From DAOUAJ01 sp034433615 (GTDB taxonomy: Bacteria; Chloroflexota; Anaerolineae; DUEN01): DNA of 36,868 nt. Positions 17,954 through 25,460 of the stretch are shown here, piece after piece; within the stretch, counting starts at the first letter, position 1, and every line of letters begins with the position of its first letter. The stretch spans positions 1 through 36,868 of the forward strand of contig DAOUAJ010000226.1 in the NCBI GenBank assembly GCA_034433615.1, in the 5' to 3' direction. The notes below the pieces were generated by a model. It was given only the letters and a program-made list of their open reading frames with translations. It made no database searches and was not told the DNA's origin. The position numbers were made by a program, and so were the translations under genes.

Positions 17954-20513
17954 GTTGGTCGAAATCCAGCGTCACCGAATGACCGCGGCAGCAGATCTCC
18001 ATCTGTGAGGCGGGCCAGTCGGCGGTGCAATAGGGGCTCTCGTAATGCTTGAAGCCGGTGATGGGCTGTTCTTTTCCGTTCACCAGCAGTGGTCCTTCCC
18101 AACCGAAACTCAGGGTCTCGCCACGCAGGGTGTTGCAGCGCACTGCAAGCCCTTCAAAGTTCACCGCCAGCGCCAACACTTTCTCCTGGAATTGCTCAAA
18201 GCTGCCATCTTGCGCGGCCCGCCCCATGTGGCATAGCCAGACGTTATGCTGTCCATAGGATCGTAGCTCGCGATAGGCGTTAGGCCCTCGAGTGATCAAC
18301 GTCAGGCCTTGAGCGGCGGTGAGGGCCAGATACCCCTCTCCCTTACGAGCGAAGGCCCAGCCGTCTTTCAGCGCATGTTCGTCGAAGGCGTAGAGGGGGA
18401 AGTAGGCGTGGGTGAAGCCCATCCAGTCGTTTTCCGGCAGCCTGTGGACGGCGATGAGCACGTCTTTCCACTGAGCGACGCGCGGCAGGACAACATTGCC
18501 GTGCCAGAAGTTAGGGCGATGGGAACCCTCTTCGCTTATGCAGGGCGGGTGGGTGACAAAGGCCACCGCGTCGGGGCCCATGGTGGCTTGCCAGATGTGC
18601 TGTTGGTACCCCCTTTCGCCCGGATGGTAGTCCTGGGCCGAGCAGAGCATGTAGTCCGGCGTCTTGTAGGTGACCTTGTTCACCTCCCAGGGGCCGGCGG
18701 CCCGGTCGCACCACTCTTCCATCTCGCCCGCGTGGCGCTCGCGGGACCACATCTCCGCAGGCAGGTCCGCAGCGACGGCTCGAATGGCGGCCGGCAGGCT
18801 GTATCGCTTGGCGCAGGCCAAGCTGACCGTGCCCAGGATGCGGTGGTTGAAGACCCCCATGCCCCACATCAGCCGGGTGATGCCGGCCGTGGGCTCCAGC
18901 CGGCTGCCCTTGATCATCGGGCTGTAGGTGCGCCCGTGGGTGGAGCCGAAGGTCCCCCGGTACGAGTTAAGCGCTATGGTGAAGAACATCTTGTCCATGA
19001 CGCTCGCGGCCATCTCTCGCACTTGAGGGTTCTCGGCCAGGTCGGCCAGGTGGGCCAGGGCCAGGATGTCTTCCTCGAAGTAGCAGTTGGAGTCCCATTC
19101 CCGAAACCCACCCGTCCCCCGTTTGCGCAGCCAGGAGAGGGCCATCCGCTCGCCCTTCTCCCGATGCCATTCGCCCGTCTTCCCCGCGTTTGTAAATGCC
19201 CGATCAGGGTAAAGCTGCCCGGCCAGGACCTCGCAGGCGTGGAAGAGGATCTGGTGGTTCTCCGACCAGTAGCACATGGCGTCACTGCCCGGCTCATCCA
19301 TCCAGTACTTGAAGTTGAGGACGCACTCCTCCAATGGCCGCTTGAGCTCCTCTGGAAAGGACGGGCTAGCCATGTACCGGTGCATCATGCCCAGCAGGCC
19401 GACCAGGTAGAAGTCGCTGCAGTCCTGGCGCTGATTGATCCCCGCGATGGTTTCCTGAATCGCCTTCAGATTGACCTGGGACCACCGCCCCAGCTCCATT
19501 TTAGCGATCTCCGAGAAGACGTTATCCTCTCGCCCGGCCGCGTCCTCTAACGCCTCCAGGCGGCGTTCGCCGAAACTGCTATCGGGCTCCTGGGAGTAGA
19601 GGTTCTTGAGCACCCAGAGGTTGATCTTCCGCCGGATGCGCATGTTCCCTTCGTAGTACTCGCGCGGGTGCGGCATGATGACGACCTGGTAAGGACCATT
19701 CGCAACCTGAACACCTCTGATAAGGTTCGATGTAGCAGAGGCTTTACCTACCGGCCACGCCTCGGAGTAGATCCTCTCCTTGAGATCCTGGAAACGGATG
19801 GCCAGGCTGGCCGACTCGCTCAGGTTTTCCGGCCAGCGCACAATCACGTCATCACTGCGGCCGTACACATCGCGATCCAGATAGGCTGCCTCGAACACCC
19901 GCTCCAGGGTCTGGCGGCGGGCGACCGCCTCGATGAAGGTGGGCACGAGCACGGGGATCTCGGTGGACGGCAGGTCCGTGATCTGCAACGCCATCGCGTA
20001 GGGGCACTCGCGCACGGCCACCTCTTCGAAGCGGACCAGGATCTCGTTCCGTCCCTCTTGAAGCGTCGCCTGGAAGGGGACGCTGTGAGGGATCTGGTGA
20101 TGGAAGTGCTCCTGGCGATGAAGGTGTTGGCCGTTGAGCCAGACGTCTGCCGGTCCGTTGGTGGTCAGGATAAAGGTCGCCTTCCCGGAAGATGGCGATA
20201 CCACCAGGGTGTACGCCCACGCCCGCAGGTAGTGGCAGGTACGGTAGAAGGCTGTAAGGTCTACGAAGTGATCGTCGAGGCAACGGACATATTGCCAGGT
20301 CAATGTCGTGTCGCTGGTAGTGAAGGACTCCCGCTCTACGGGCGGCTGGGTGATGCCCGAATCTTCCTCAAAGTAGTGGCGGGCGATCTGGAACTTGAAG
20401 TCTTCTCCCTCGAAACGTTCCAGATCGGTCACAGGGATGGCCTGGGGGCCAGCCACCAGCCAGTTGTGAACGTAGCCGTTCTGGAGTTGATAGCCGAGAT
20501 AAAAGGCGGACAT
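17946..20513 (-). CDS. Large protein of unknown function, lyase/hydrolase-like architecture
   Basis: 855 residues, not assigned to a family. About 1-230: all-beta, with TTNGPADVWLNGQHLH and LQEGRNEILVRFEEV, typical of galactose-binding or sugar-hydrolase accessory jelly rolls. About 290-640: helical, with SENHQILFHACEVLAGQLYPD, FREWDSNCYFEEDILALAHLADLAE and KGSRLEPTAGITRLMWGMG, like the (alpha/alpha) toroids of polysaccharide lyases and unsaturated-sugar hydrolases. The rest is again beta. No signal peptide is seen. I infer a carbohydrate-active role, with no named activity. ATG 20513 is preferred (GGGGGG 5 nt upstream) over ATG 20543. The gene stands alone. Confidence 0.7.
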   Translation of the reverse strand: MSAFYLGYQLQNGYVHNWLVAGPQAIPVTDLERFEGEDFKFQIARHYFEEDSGITQPPVERESFTTSDTTLTWQYVRCLDDHFVDLTAFYRTCHYLRAWAYTLVVSPSSGKATFILTTNGPADVWLNGQHLHRQEHFHHQIPHSVPFQATLQEGRNEILVRFEEVAVRECPYAMALQITDLPSTEIPVLVPTFIEAVARRQTLERVFEAAYLDRDVYGRSDDVIVRWPENLSESASLAIRFQDLKERIYSEAWPVGKASATSNLIRGVQVANGPYQVVIMPHPREYYEGNMRIRRKINLWVLKNLYSQEPDSSFGERRLEALEDAAGREDNVFSEIAKMELGRWSQVNLKAIQETIAGINQRQDCSDFYLVGLLGMMHRYMASPSFPEELKRPLEECVLNFKYWMDEPGSDAMCYWSENHQILFHACEVLAGQLYPDRAFTNAGKTGEWHREKGERMALSWLRKRGTGGFREWDSNCYFEEDILALAHLADLAENPQVREMAASVMDKMFFTIALNSYRGTFGSTHGRTYSPMIKGSRLEPTAGITRLMWGMGVFNHRILGTVSLACAKRYSLPAAIRAVAADLPAEMWSRERHAGEMEEWCDRAAGPWEVNKVTYKTPDYMLCSAQDYHPGERGYQQHIWQATMGPDAVAFVTHPPCISEEGSHRPNFWHGNVVLPRVAQWKDVLIAVHRLPENDWMGFTHAYFPLYAFDEHALKDGWAFARKGEGYLALTAAQGLTLITRGPNAYRELRSYGQHNVWLCHMGRAAQDGSFEQFQEKVLALAVNFEGLAVRCNTLRGETLSFGWEGPLLVNGKEQPITGFKHYESPYCTADWPASQMEICCRGHSVTLDFDQLT

Positions 20514-20562
20514 GAGTTCCCCCCTGATAATAGTTGAGAGCACATGGCAGCCTGACTACCGT

Positions 20563-20594
20563 TACAAAGCAGCCAGCCGACGGATGGCCTCCGG
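20563..20594. repeat. 32-bp direct repeat, left copy (nnr 3'-end duplicate)
   Basis: Exact copy of 21502-21533, in the same orientation. In the nnr frame it would encode the last residues (PEAIRRLAAL) and a stop, but it is preceded by an in-frame stop, so it is a fragment. With the right copy it brackets the DUF4058 gene. Confidence 0.85.
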
Positions 20595-20656
20595 CAACTA
20601 TGGTGAACGTGCTCACTGCGTTCAGCCTGACTGCATCATACCCTGGGGATTAGAGG

Positions 20657-21451
20657 TTACGAGCGCACACCGGCGGCCCGCAGGTGGTTGTCCAGCCACA
20701 CCGCGTCCTCGTCAGACAAGGGAGGTGGAGGCGGGGGTTGGTTATAGTCCACTGCCAGATCGTAGCCAGCTCGATCATACAACGTGTGGAGCAATTGCCC
20801 CACGTCTACGATCGGCTCCTCGTCACCACGGCGCAGAGGCAACCGGAAGGCGGGAAGGGGCTCACGGATGCCGAACAGGAATACCTCCGCTTGTGGACGA
20901 CGCTCGGCGCGGCTGATTACGATACGGTACGCAGACCTGCGGCCGTCTCCCACGATGTGCATGGGCATTGGTCTGCCCCCGCGCAGCAAGTCAATTTCCA
21001 CCAGATGCGTGAGGGTGCTCAGCACTTGCATGCGCTTATACTCATACTGGCGCCAACCTTCCCCAGGGTGTTTGTTGTCCGGCGAGAGGAATTCGATGAC
21101 GGTGATCACCTCCCCGGTGGTCACCTCCCGAACTTCCAGATAGCGCTCCCGTCGCTCAACCGGCTGGGGAAGCTCGGCAAGGAGTGGGGTGACCTGGGCG
21201 CCGGTCAGCGCTGCCGCTGGCAACGTTGGCATTACAAGTTGAGTCTCCATCACGCTTACATCTGGCATCCCCACCAGGTCACGCGGTCCCAACAAAGTGA
21301 GGTAAGTGCGCTGCTCCACTACCACACGGTAGCGGGGACGAAGCAACGGCGCCAGGTAAAGTTGTAATTCGATGACCAACGCCGTGTGCACCTGGTGCCA
21401 TAGTGCGGGATGCTCCAGGTAAGGATCCATTCCGGGAAACGGTGAAGGCAT
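20657..21451 (-). CDS. DUF4058 family protein
   Basis: 264 residues beginning with the family hallmark MPSPFPGMDPYLEHPALW. The body has YLTLLG-x-x-DLVGMPDVSV and VIEFLSPDNKHPGEGW-x-QYEYKR, which resembles the D...E-x-x motifs of nuclease-like folds, but no activity is established. DUF4058 genes are typically multicopy in Chloroflexota, Cyanobacteria and Planctomycetes. ATG 21451 has GGAGGG about 9 nt upstream. It lies between two exact 32-bp direct repeats, suggesting it arrived as a cassette at the nnr 3' end. Confidence 0.9.
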   Translation of the reverse strand: MPSPFPGMDPYLEHPALWHQVHTALVIELQLYLAPLLRPRYRVVVEQRTYLTLLGPRDLVGMPDVSVMETQLVMPTLPAAALTGAQVTPLLAELPQPVERRERYLEVREVTTGEVITVIEFLSPDNKHPGEGWRQYEYKRMQVLSTLTHLVEIDLLRGGRPMPMHIVGDGRRSAYRIVISRAERRPQAEVFLFGIREPLPAFRLPLRRGDEEPIVDVGQLLHTLYDRAGYDLAVDYNQPPPPPPLSDEDAVWLDNHLRAAGVRS

Positions 21452-21500
21452 GGCAATATTCCCTCCTCCGATATCTCGAACGGTGGCTCCGCTCGCTCTG

Positions 21501-23228
21501 CTACAAAGCAGCCAGCCGACGGATGGCCTCCGGTAATTGAGGCAACAGATCGCCGGCTACCATGCCGGCCTCGCCCAGCGTCTGGCGCGCCAGTTCGCCT
21601 GCCAGGCCGTGCACATAGCCGCCCAGGATGGCTGCCGCGAAGGGGGCTACCCCCTGCGCCAACAACCCAACGATGGCACCAGCCAGCACATCGCCCGTGC
21701 CGCCGCTGGCCAGGCCTGGGTTAGCGAAAGGCAAGATCACCGCGCGTCCGTCCGGCGCGGCCACGATGGTGTATGCCCCTTTCAGCAACACCACTTGCTC
21801 CCATTCTGCCGCGCGGCTACGGGCAAGCCCTAAGCGATCAGCATTCACCTCCTGGGTGCTGAGACGGCAGAGGCGAGCCATCTCCCCCGGGTGCGGCGTC
21901 AAAATGCAAGATCGCGGCAGGCTGCCCGACCAGTCGTCCAGCCGGGCCAGCGCGTTCAGCGCATCGGCATCAACCACTGCTGGAGGCAGAGATGGCCTGT
22001 CCCTCTTTTCATCATGACTGCTCTCTGTCTGGGAGAGGAATCCGATGTGGCCACGCCCGCGTCGCGTGACCCGCCCGCCCAGTAAGAAGTCTTGGACGAA
22101 CGTCACCGCCTCTTTTTCTTGACTGAGCCCTGGTCCGATCAGCAGTGCCTGGTGATCGGCCAGTCGCTCGTCCAACACGCGCCAGGCATCAGGTGCGATG
22201 ACCCCCATGTCCTGCGGCAACAGCAGCCAGACCGTCTCATGCAATGCCGCGGCCAGAACAGGGTGAAGGGAACTGGGCACAGCCATCGTCACCAGGCCCG
22301 CGCCCACCCGCGTGGCCGCCGCGCCTGCCAGGTACGCCGCGCCTGTGTAATTCACCGAGCCCGCTACCACCAGCGCCCGTCCAAACGTGCCTTTGTGAGC
22401 GTGGAGGGGGCGAGCCGGCAAGAGAGCCCGTGCCATCGCGGGCGTCGCCAGCTCGACGGTCACATCTTCTGCCAGTTCCGGCTGGACCCCGATGTCGGCC
22501 ACCAGCAAGCGCCCCAACGCGCCCGCGCCGGGGAAGAGGAAGTGGCCAACTTTGGGGTATGCAAAGGTCACGGTCACGTCGGCGGGAAGCGTAGCCGTAT
22601 CTAAAGCACCGGTATCGCAATCCAGGCCGCTGGGACAGTCCACCGCCACCACCTGCGGCTGCGGCGACGGCGATGTCGGGCCCGCCTCAGGTGCAGGCGG
22701 GATAGAAAAAACAGGCAAGGGGCGAGGAAGCTCTTCAACCAGTGGCAGCCTTAGCTCAGCACGACGTGCCTGCACCACCTCTTGGGCCAACGTCAGCACA
22801 GAGCGGATCGGATCGCGCACGGGCGGGGTCGCGCCGGTGCCCAACAAGGCGTCCACGACCACACCTGCCTCGGACAGCCAGGTGCCTAACTGCGCGTGAT
22901 CGGCGTCATCTGCCTCATCAAGCAGTTCCACACCAGCCTGGATCGCTCGTTCCCGGTTCTCGTCACCAGCAGATCCGCGCTTCACGCAGTAGGCCCGCAC
23001 CGCGTGCCCCCACTGGGCCAGATAGCGGGCGGCTACCAGGCCATCGCCCCCATTATTTCCCGGCCCACATAAGGCCAGGATAGGGCCGGATTGAAACCAC
23101 GCCGTCTCCTCCTGAACAGCTTCCGCCACCGCCCGGCCGGCGTTCTCCATCATCGCGGCATAGGATAGTCCACCAGCGTCGGCTACCCGCTCGATCCGTC
23201 GCATCTCCGCAGTCGTCACAACTTTCAT
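21501..23228 (-). CDS. nnr: Bifunctional NAD(P)H-hydrate epimerase / ADP-dependent NAD(P)H-hydrate dehydratase
   Basis: Repairs NAD(P)HX, the hydrated damage product of NAD(P)H. 575 residues. N-terminal YjeF_N epimerase domain: TAEMRRIERVADAGG, MMENAGRAVAEA, CGPGNNGGDGLVAARYL, VVDALLGTG, VAVDCPSGLDCDTG. C-terminal ribokinase-like dehydratase: HKGTFGRALVVAGSVNYTGAA, LIGPGLSQ, VVDADALNAL, LTPHPGEMARL, LLKGAYTIV and GLASGGTGDVLAGAIVGLL. Two low-complexity insertions are odd: a proline-rich stretch before VVAVDCPSG and a charged stretch (RRGRGH...SHDEKRDRP) before VVDADA. ATG 23228 is preferred because longer starts lie inside the upstream kinase gene. It sits 17 bp after the histidine kinase stop. 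Confidence 0.93.
   Translation of the reverse strand: MKVVTTAEMRRIERVADAGGLSYAAMMENAGRAVAEAVQEETAWFQSGPILALCGPGNNGGDGLVAARYLAQWGHAVRAYCVKRGSAGDENRERAIQAGVELLDEADDADHAQLGTWLSEAGVVVDALLGTGATPPVRDPIRSVLTLAQEVVQARRAELRLPLVEELPRPLPVFSIPPAPEAGPTSPSPQPQVVAVDCPSGLDCDTGALDTATLPADVTVTFAYPKVGHFLFPGAGALGRLLVADIGVQPELAEDVTVELATPAMARALLPARPLHAHKGTFGRALVVAGSVNYTGAAYLAGAAATRVGAGLVTMAVPSSLHPVLAAALHETVWLLLPQDMGVIAPDAWRVLDERLADHQALLIGPGLSQEKEAVTFVQDFLLGGRVTRRGRGHIGFLSQTESSHDEKRDRPSLPPAVVDADALNALARLDDWSGSLPRSCILTPHPGEMARLCRLSTQEVNADRLGLARSRAAEWEQVVLLKGAYTIVAAPDGRAVILPFANPGLASGGTGDVLAGAIVGLLAQGVAPFAAAILGGYVHGLAGELARQTLGEAGMVAGDLLPQLPEAIRRLAAL
21502..21533. repeat. 32-bp direct repeat, right copy (inside nnr 3' end)
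   Basis: Identical to 20563-20594. This copy includes the nnr stop and last ten codons, so the nnr gene stays intact. The two copies lie 939 bp apart (start to start) with only the DUF4058 gene between them. Confidence 0.85.
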
Positions 23229-23245
23229 GATCCAACCTCGTAGTA

Positions 23246-24667
23246 TCACCGCGCCAGGGGAAGGGCAAAGGTGAAAGTGCTGCCCTGGTCTTTGCCAGCG
23301 CTCTCGGCCCATATCCGACCCCCGTAAGCCTCAATGATCTGGCGGCAGAGGGTCAACCCTAAGCCCATCCCGCCGTACTCGCGGGTCGTCCCCCGGCTCA
23401 CCTGATAGAACCGGTCGAATATCCGTACCAGTTGGTCCAATGGGATGCCGATCCCCTGATCTCTCACCGCCACCCGCGCTTCGTCACCCTCCTGCCATGC
23501 GCGTACAGCGATCAAGCCGCCGGCGCGATTGAACTTGCAAGCGTTGTCCAGGAGGTTGTCAAATACCTTCCACAATTCTGATGCCTCGGCCACAACCGGC
23601 AACGGCCGGGAGACGATCTCCGTGCTGAAAGGATGCCCCAACTGCTGAAGCCGTGGCTCCCAGGTTGCAGCCACCTCGACGAGCAGACTGGCCAGGTCTA
23701 GTTGCCCTTCGGCTGGCGGACGCTTCCCGGCCTGTTGTACGCTGATCAGAAGATTGATCATGCGGCCCAGACGCGCGCTATGGTTCAGGATCGCCTGCAC
23801 CGCCTCAGTCTGGCCAGGGTTCAGATCCCCCTCAAGCCCTTCTCCCAGCATCTCGGCGAATCCCTGAATCAAGGTAAGAGGAGTGCGCAGTTCGTGGGAG
23901 ACATTCTGGATCATCTCCTCCTGGGCCTGCAAGGCGCGTCGCAGCTCGACGTTGACCTGCTCCCTCTCGGCAGCCAGGCGGGCGTTCTCCTCAGCGCGGC
24001 GGGCCAATTCCAGGGAGGCGCCGCGCACCAGACCAAAGAGCGAAAAGTAGAGGAGGGAGAAGCCGAGTGTGACGCCAATCCAGATCGAACGGCGCATCCG
24101 AGCAATCGCTGGCTGAACGATCTCAAGATCGTGATACACCTCGTACACACCTGCCACGCCCGGCACATCTGGCAAATAGATAGGGACATAGATCTCCATC
24201 AGCCGGGAGTAGCGGTCACGCTCGGCCACGTTCTCGGCTTCGCCCAGAGACGAGATCTCCGTCGCTAACCTACCATTCAGTGCTGTCTTCAAGTCATCTG
24301 AGAGGGGGAACTGGCGACCGATGAGTTCTTTTTCGTCAGAGTAAACGAGTACGCCGGCCGGGTTCCACAGCTTCACCCGCACAATGTGCTCTTGGATAAC
24401 CCGCTCGCGCAGGAGGCGATCCAGTATCGTGAGGCGCTCAGGGTCAAGAGGGGGAACAAAGTCGCCGGGCAGGAGGTGATTTTTAAGCACCAGCGAAACC
24501 TGATCCGCTGCGCTCTCTGCCTCTTGTTGGAGGGCGTGATGCTCCATCTGTTGTTGCAGCATCCAGCCCAACAACAACGCGACGAGGAAGGTGATCCCCA
24601 GGCCCAACAAAGAGAAGCGGGCCAGAAGCGATAACCGATTAACGAGATCGTGAAGCTTTGCTTTCAT
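23246..24667 (-). CDS. Membrane sensor histidine kinase (orphan)
   Basis: 473 residues. TM1 about 14-37; an extracytoplasmic sensor of about 155 residues (40-192); TM2 about 194-215; a coiled coil rich in E, R and Q (218-252); HisKA with phospho-acceptor H258 in NVSHELRTPLTLIQGFAEML; then HATPase with N box NLLDNACKFN, G1 DQGIGIP, F box FDRFYQ and G2 GMGLGLTLC. No response regulator lies nearby, so its partner is elsewhere. Ligand unknown. ATG 24667 is chosen since an upstream in-frame ATG at 24715 lies within the predicted -10 box. Co-transcribed with nnr. Confidence 0.93.
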   Translation of the reverse strand: MKAKLHDLVNRLSLLARFSLLGLGITFLVALLLGWMLQQQMEHHALQQEAESAADQVSLVLKNHLLPGDFVPPLDPERLTILDRLLRERVIQEHIVRVKLWNPAGVLVYSDEKELIGRQFPLSDDLKTALNGRLATEISSLGEAENVAERDRYSRLMEIYVPIYLPDVPGVAGVYEVYHDLEIVQPAIARMRRSIWIGVTLGFSLLYFSLFGLVRGASLELARRAEENARLAAEREQVNVELRRALQAQEEMIQNVSHELRTPLTLIQGFAEMLGEGLEGDLNPGQTEAVQAILNHSARLGRMINLLISVQQAGKRPPAEGQLDLASLLVEVAATWEPRLQQLGHPFSTEIVSRPLPVVAEASELWKVFDNLLDNACKFNRAGGLIAVRAWQEGDEARVAVRDQGIGIPLDQLVRIFDRFYQVSRGTTREYGGMGLGLTLCRQIIEAYGGRIWAESAGKDQGSTFTFALPLAR

Positions 24668-24710
24668 CAACAGCCACCGCACAACTGACTGCTCGCATCC
24701 GAGTGTCAGA

Positions 24711-24739
24711 ATCATAACTCAAAACATGCACGCGGTCAA
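24711..24739 (-). promoter_or_regulatory. Promoter of the histidine kinase-nnr operon
   Basis: Minus strand: TTGACC (24739-24734), 17-nt spacer, TATGAT (24716-24711); 5 of 6 in each box. Start expected near 24704, about 37 nt before ATG 24667. It rules out the longer kinase start. Confidence 0.7.
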
Positions 24740-24822
24740 AAGGCTCTCCCCCGACCCTCTCCATGATGCGTCAACTTAATGGCAGCCTGCTTGAGCAGGG
24801 CACGAGAGGCATGTGCTGTGTG

Positions 24823-24960
24823 CTGCCCTGTCTGTCCGACAGGACAAACGTCCATGCCGGGAGCGGCGCCACGAGGCATGCCTGTCCCCTGTGCCCCTGT
24901 GCCTGGCCACAGAGCTTGCCCTGAGTCTGTTGAAGGGACAGGCTGGCTGACAGGCCAGGG
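24823..24960. repeat. Dispersed palindrome-rich repeat
   Basis: Several overlapping hairpins (CTGTC/GACAG near 24829-24843; GCCCTGAG...TTGAAGGG at 24918-24937) end in a 23-bp block (24938-24960) shared with the nadB tail (17020-17042), two mismatches. Non-coding. Confidence 0.65.
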
Positions 24961-24980
24961 AAAATCGCCCCACATGACAT

Positions 24981-25065
24981 GTCATTCCGAGGAGCGTCTT
25001 TTGCGACGAGGAATCTCCTGCGTTGGTAGGTGAGATTCCTCGCTCGCAGACTCGCTCGGAATGAC
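24981..25065. repeat. Inverted-repeat element with nested arms
   Basis: Outer arms GTCATTCCGAG (24981-24991) and CTCGGAATGAC (25055-25065) are perfect 11-bp inverse copies. Inner arms CGAGGAATCTC (25007-25017) and GAGATTCCTCG (25032-25042) are also perfect. This GTCATTCCGAG...CTCGGAATGAC layout is a widespread non-autonomous intergenic palindrome in many bacterial phyla. No ORF inside. Confidence 0.75.
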
Positions 25066-25392
25066 GTAGGCAGAGCTATTTTCAAGGCAGGGTATTCCGT
25101 TTCATGTCACCACCCATGGCTCTTGATGAATCGGGGCACTGGTTCTGTCTCATTGACCGCATTGCTCCGCTGCGACCTTGGGGCGCTTACATCCAGCCAC
25201 GTTGCCCATTTTGCCCTGGACCGGGAGGCCAGCCCGTCTTTGGTTGGGGCTTCGATTTCGATTTCGGCGTAGTCTGGCTACGTTCCCACGGCCTTGCCAC
25301 CGCTTCCTTTAACCATGCACTCTGCGCTCATATCGCCGGCAGTCACTTACGAGGTCCTCTTGACCAAGTGGAGCCACGAGCCACGTGGCTTC
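25066..25392. other. Spacer without a recognisable gene
   Basis: Between the inverted-repeat element and the ROK promoter. An open frame on the plus strand (25104-25445) has no SD, runs through the ROK promoter and matches nothing I know, so it is not called. No further structure seen. Confidence 0.5.
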
Positions 25393-25420
25393 TTGACAGA
25401 TTCGCCGACGGTGCTATAAT
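25393..25420 (+). promoter_or_regulatory. Consensus sigma-70 promoter of the ROK regulator / glucan locus
   Basis: Perfect TTGACA (25393-25398), 16-nt spacer, perfect TATAAT (25415-25420) with an extended TGC before it. Start near 25427, 34 nt before the TTG start codon. So strong a promoter fits tight repression. Confidence 0.85.
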
Positions 25421-25441
25421 TTTGTTACCTCAGCAAACAAA
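25421..25441. promoter_or_regulatory. Candidate ROK operator at the transcription start
   Basis: TTTGTT (25421-25426) and AACAAA (25436-25441) are inverse copies 9 nt apart, immediately 3' of the -10 and covering the predicted start. The position suits autorepression; the short arms keep confidence modest. Confidence 0.4.
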
Positions 25442-25460
25442 GTAAGTTGGAGGTCCTCCC

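Noticed and set aside
18309..19550. 413-codon open frame on the plus strand
   Set aside because: Antisense to the 855-residue protein, whose domain-like sequence, SD and start are better; composition of the plus frame is shadow-like.
24981..25065. Insertion sequence
   Set aside because: Only 85 bp with no transposase; terminal inverted repeats fit a small non-autonomous palindromic element.
25104..25445. 113-residue ORF in the spacer before the ROK gene
   Set aside because: No SD, runs through a consensus promoter, no recognisable family.
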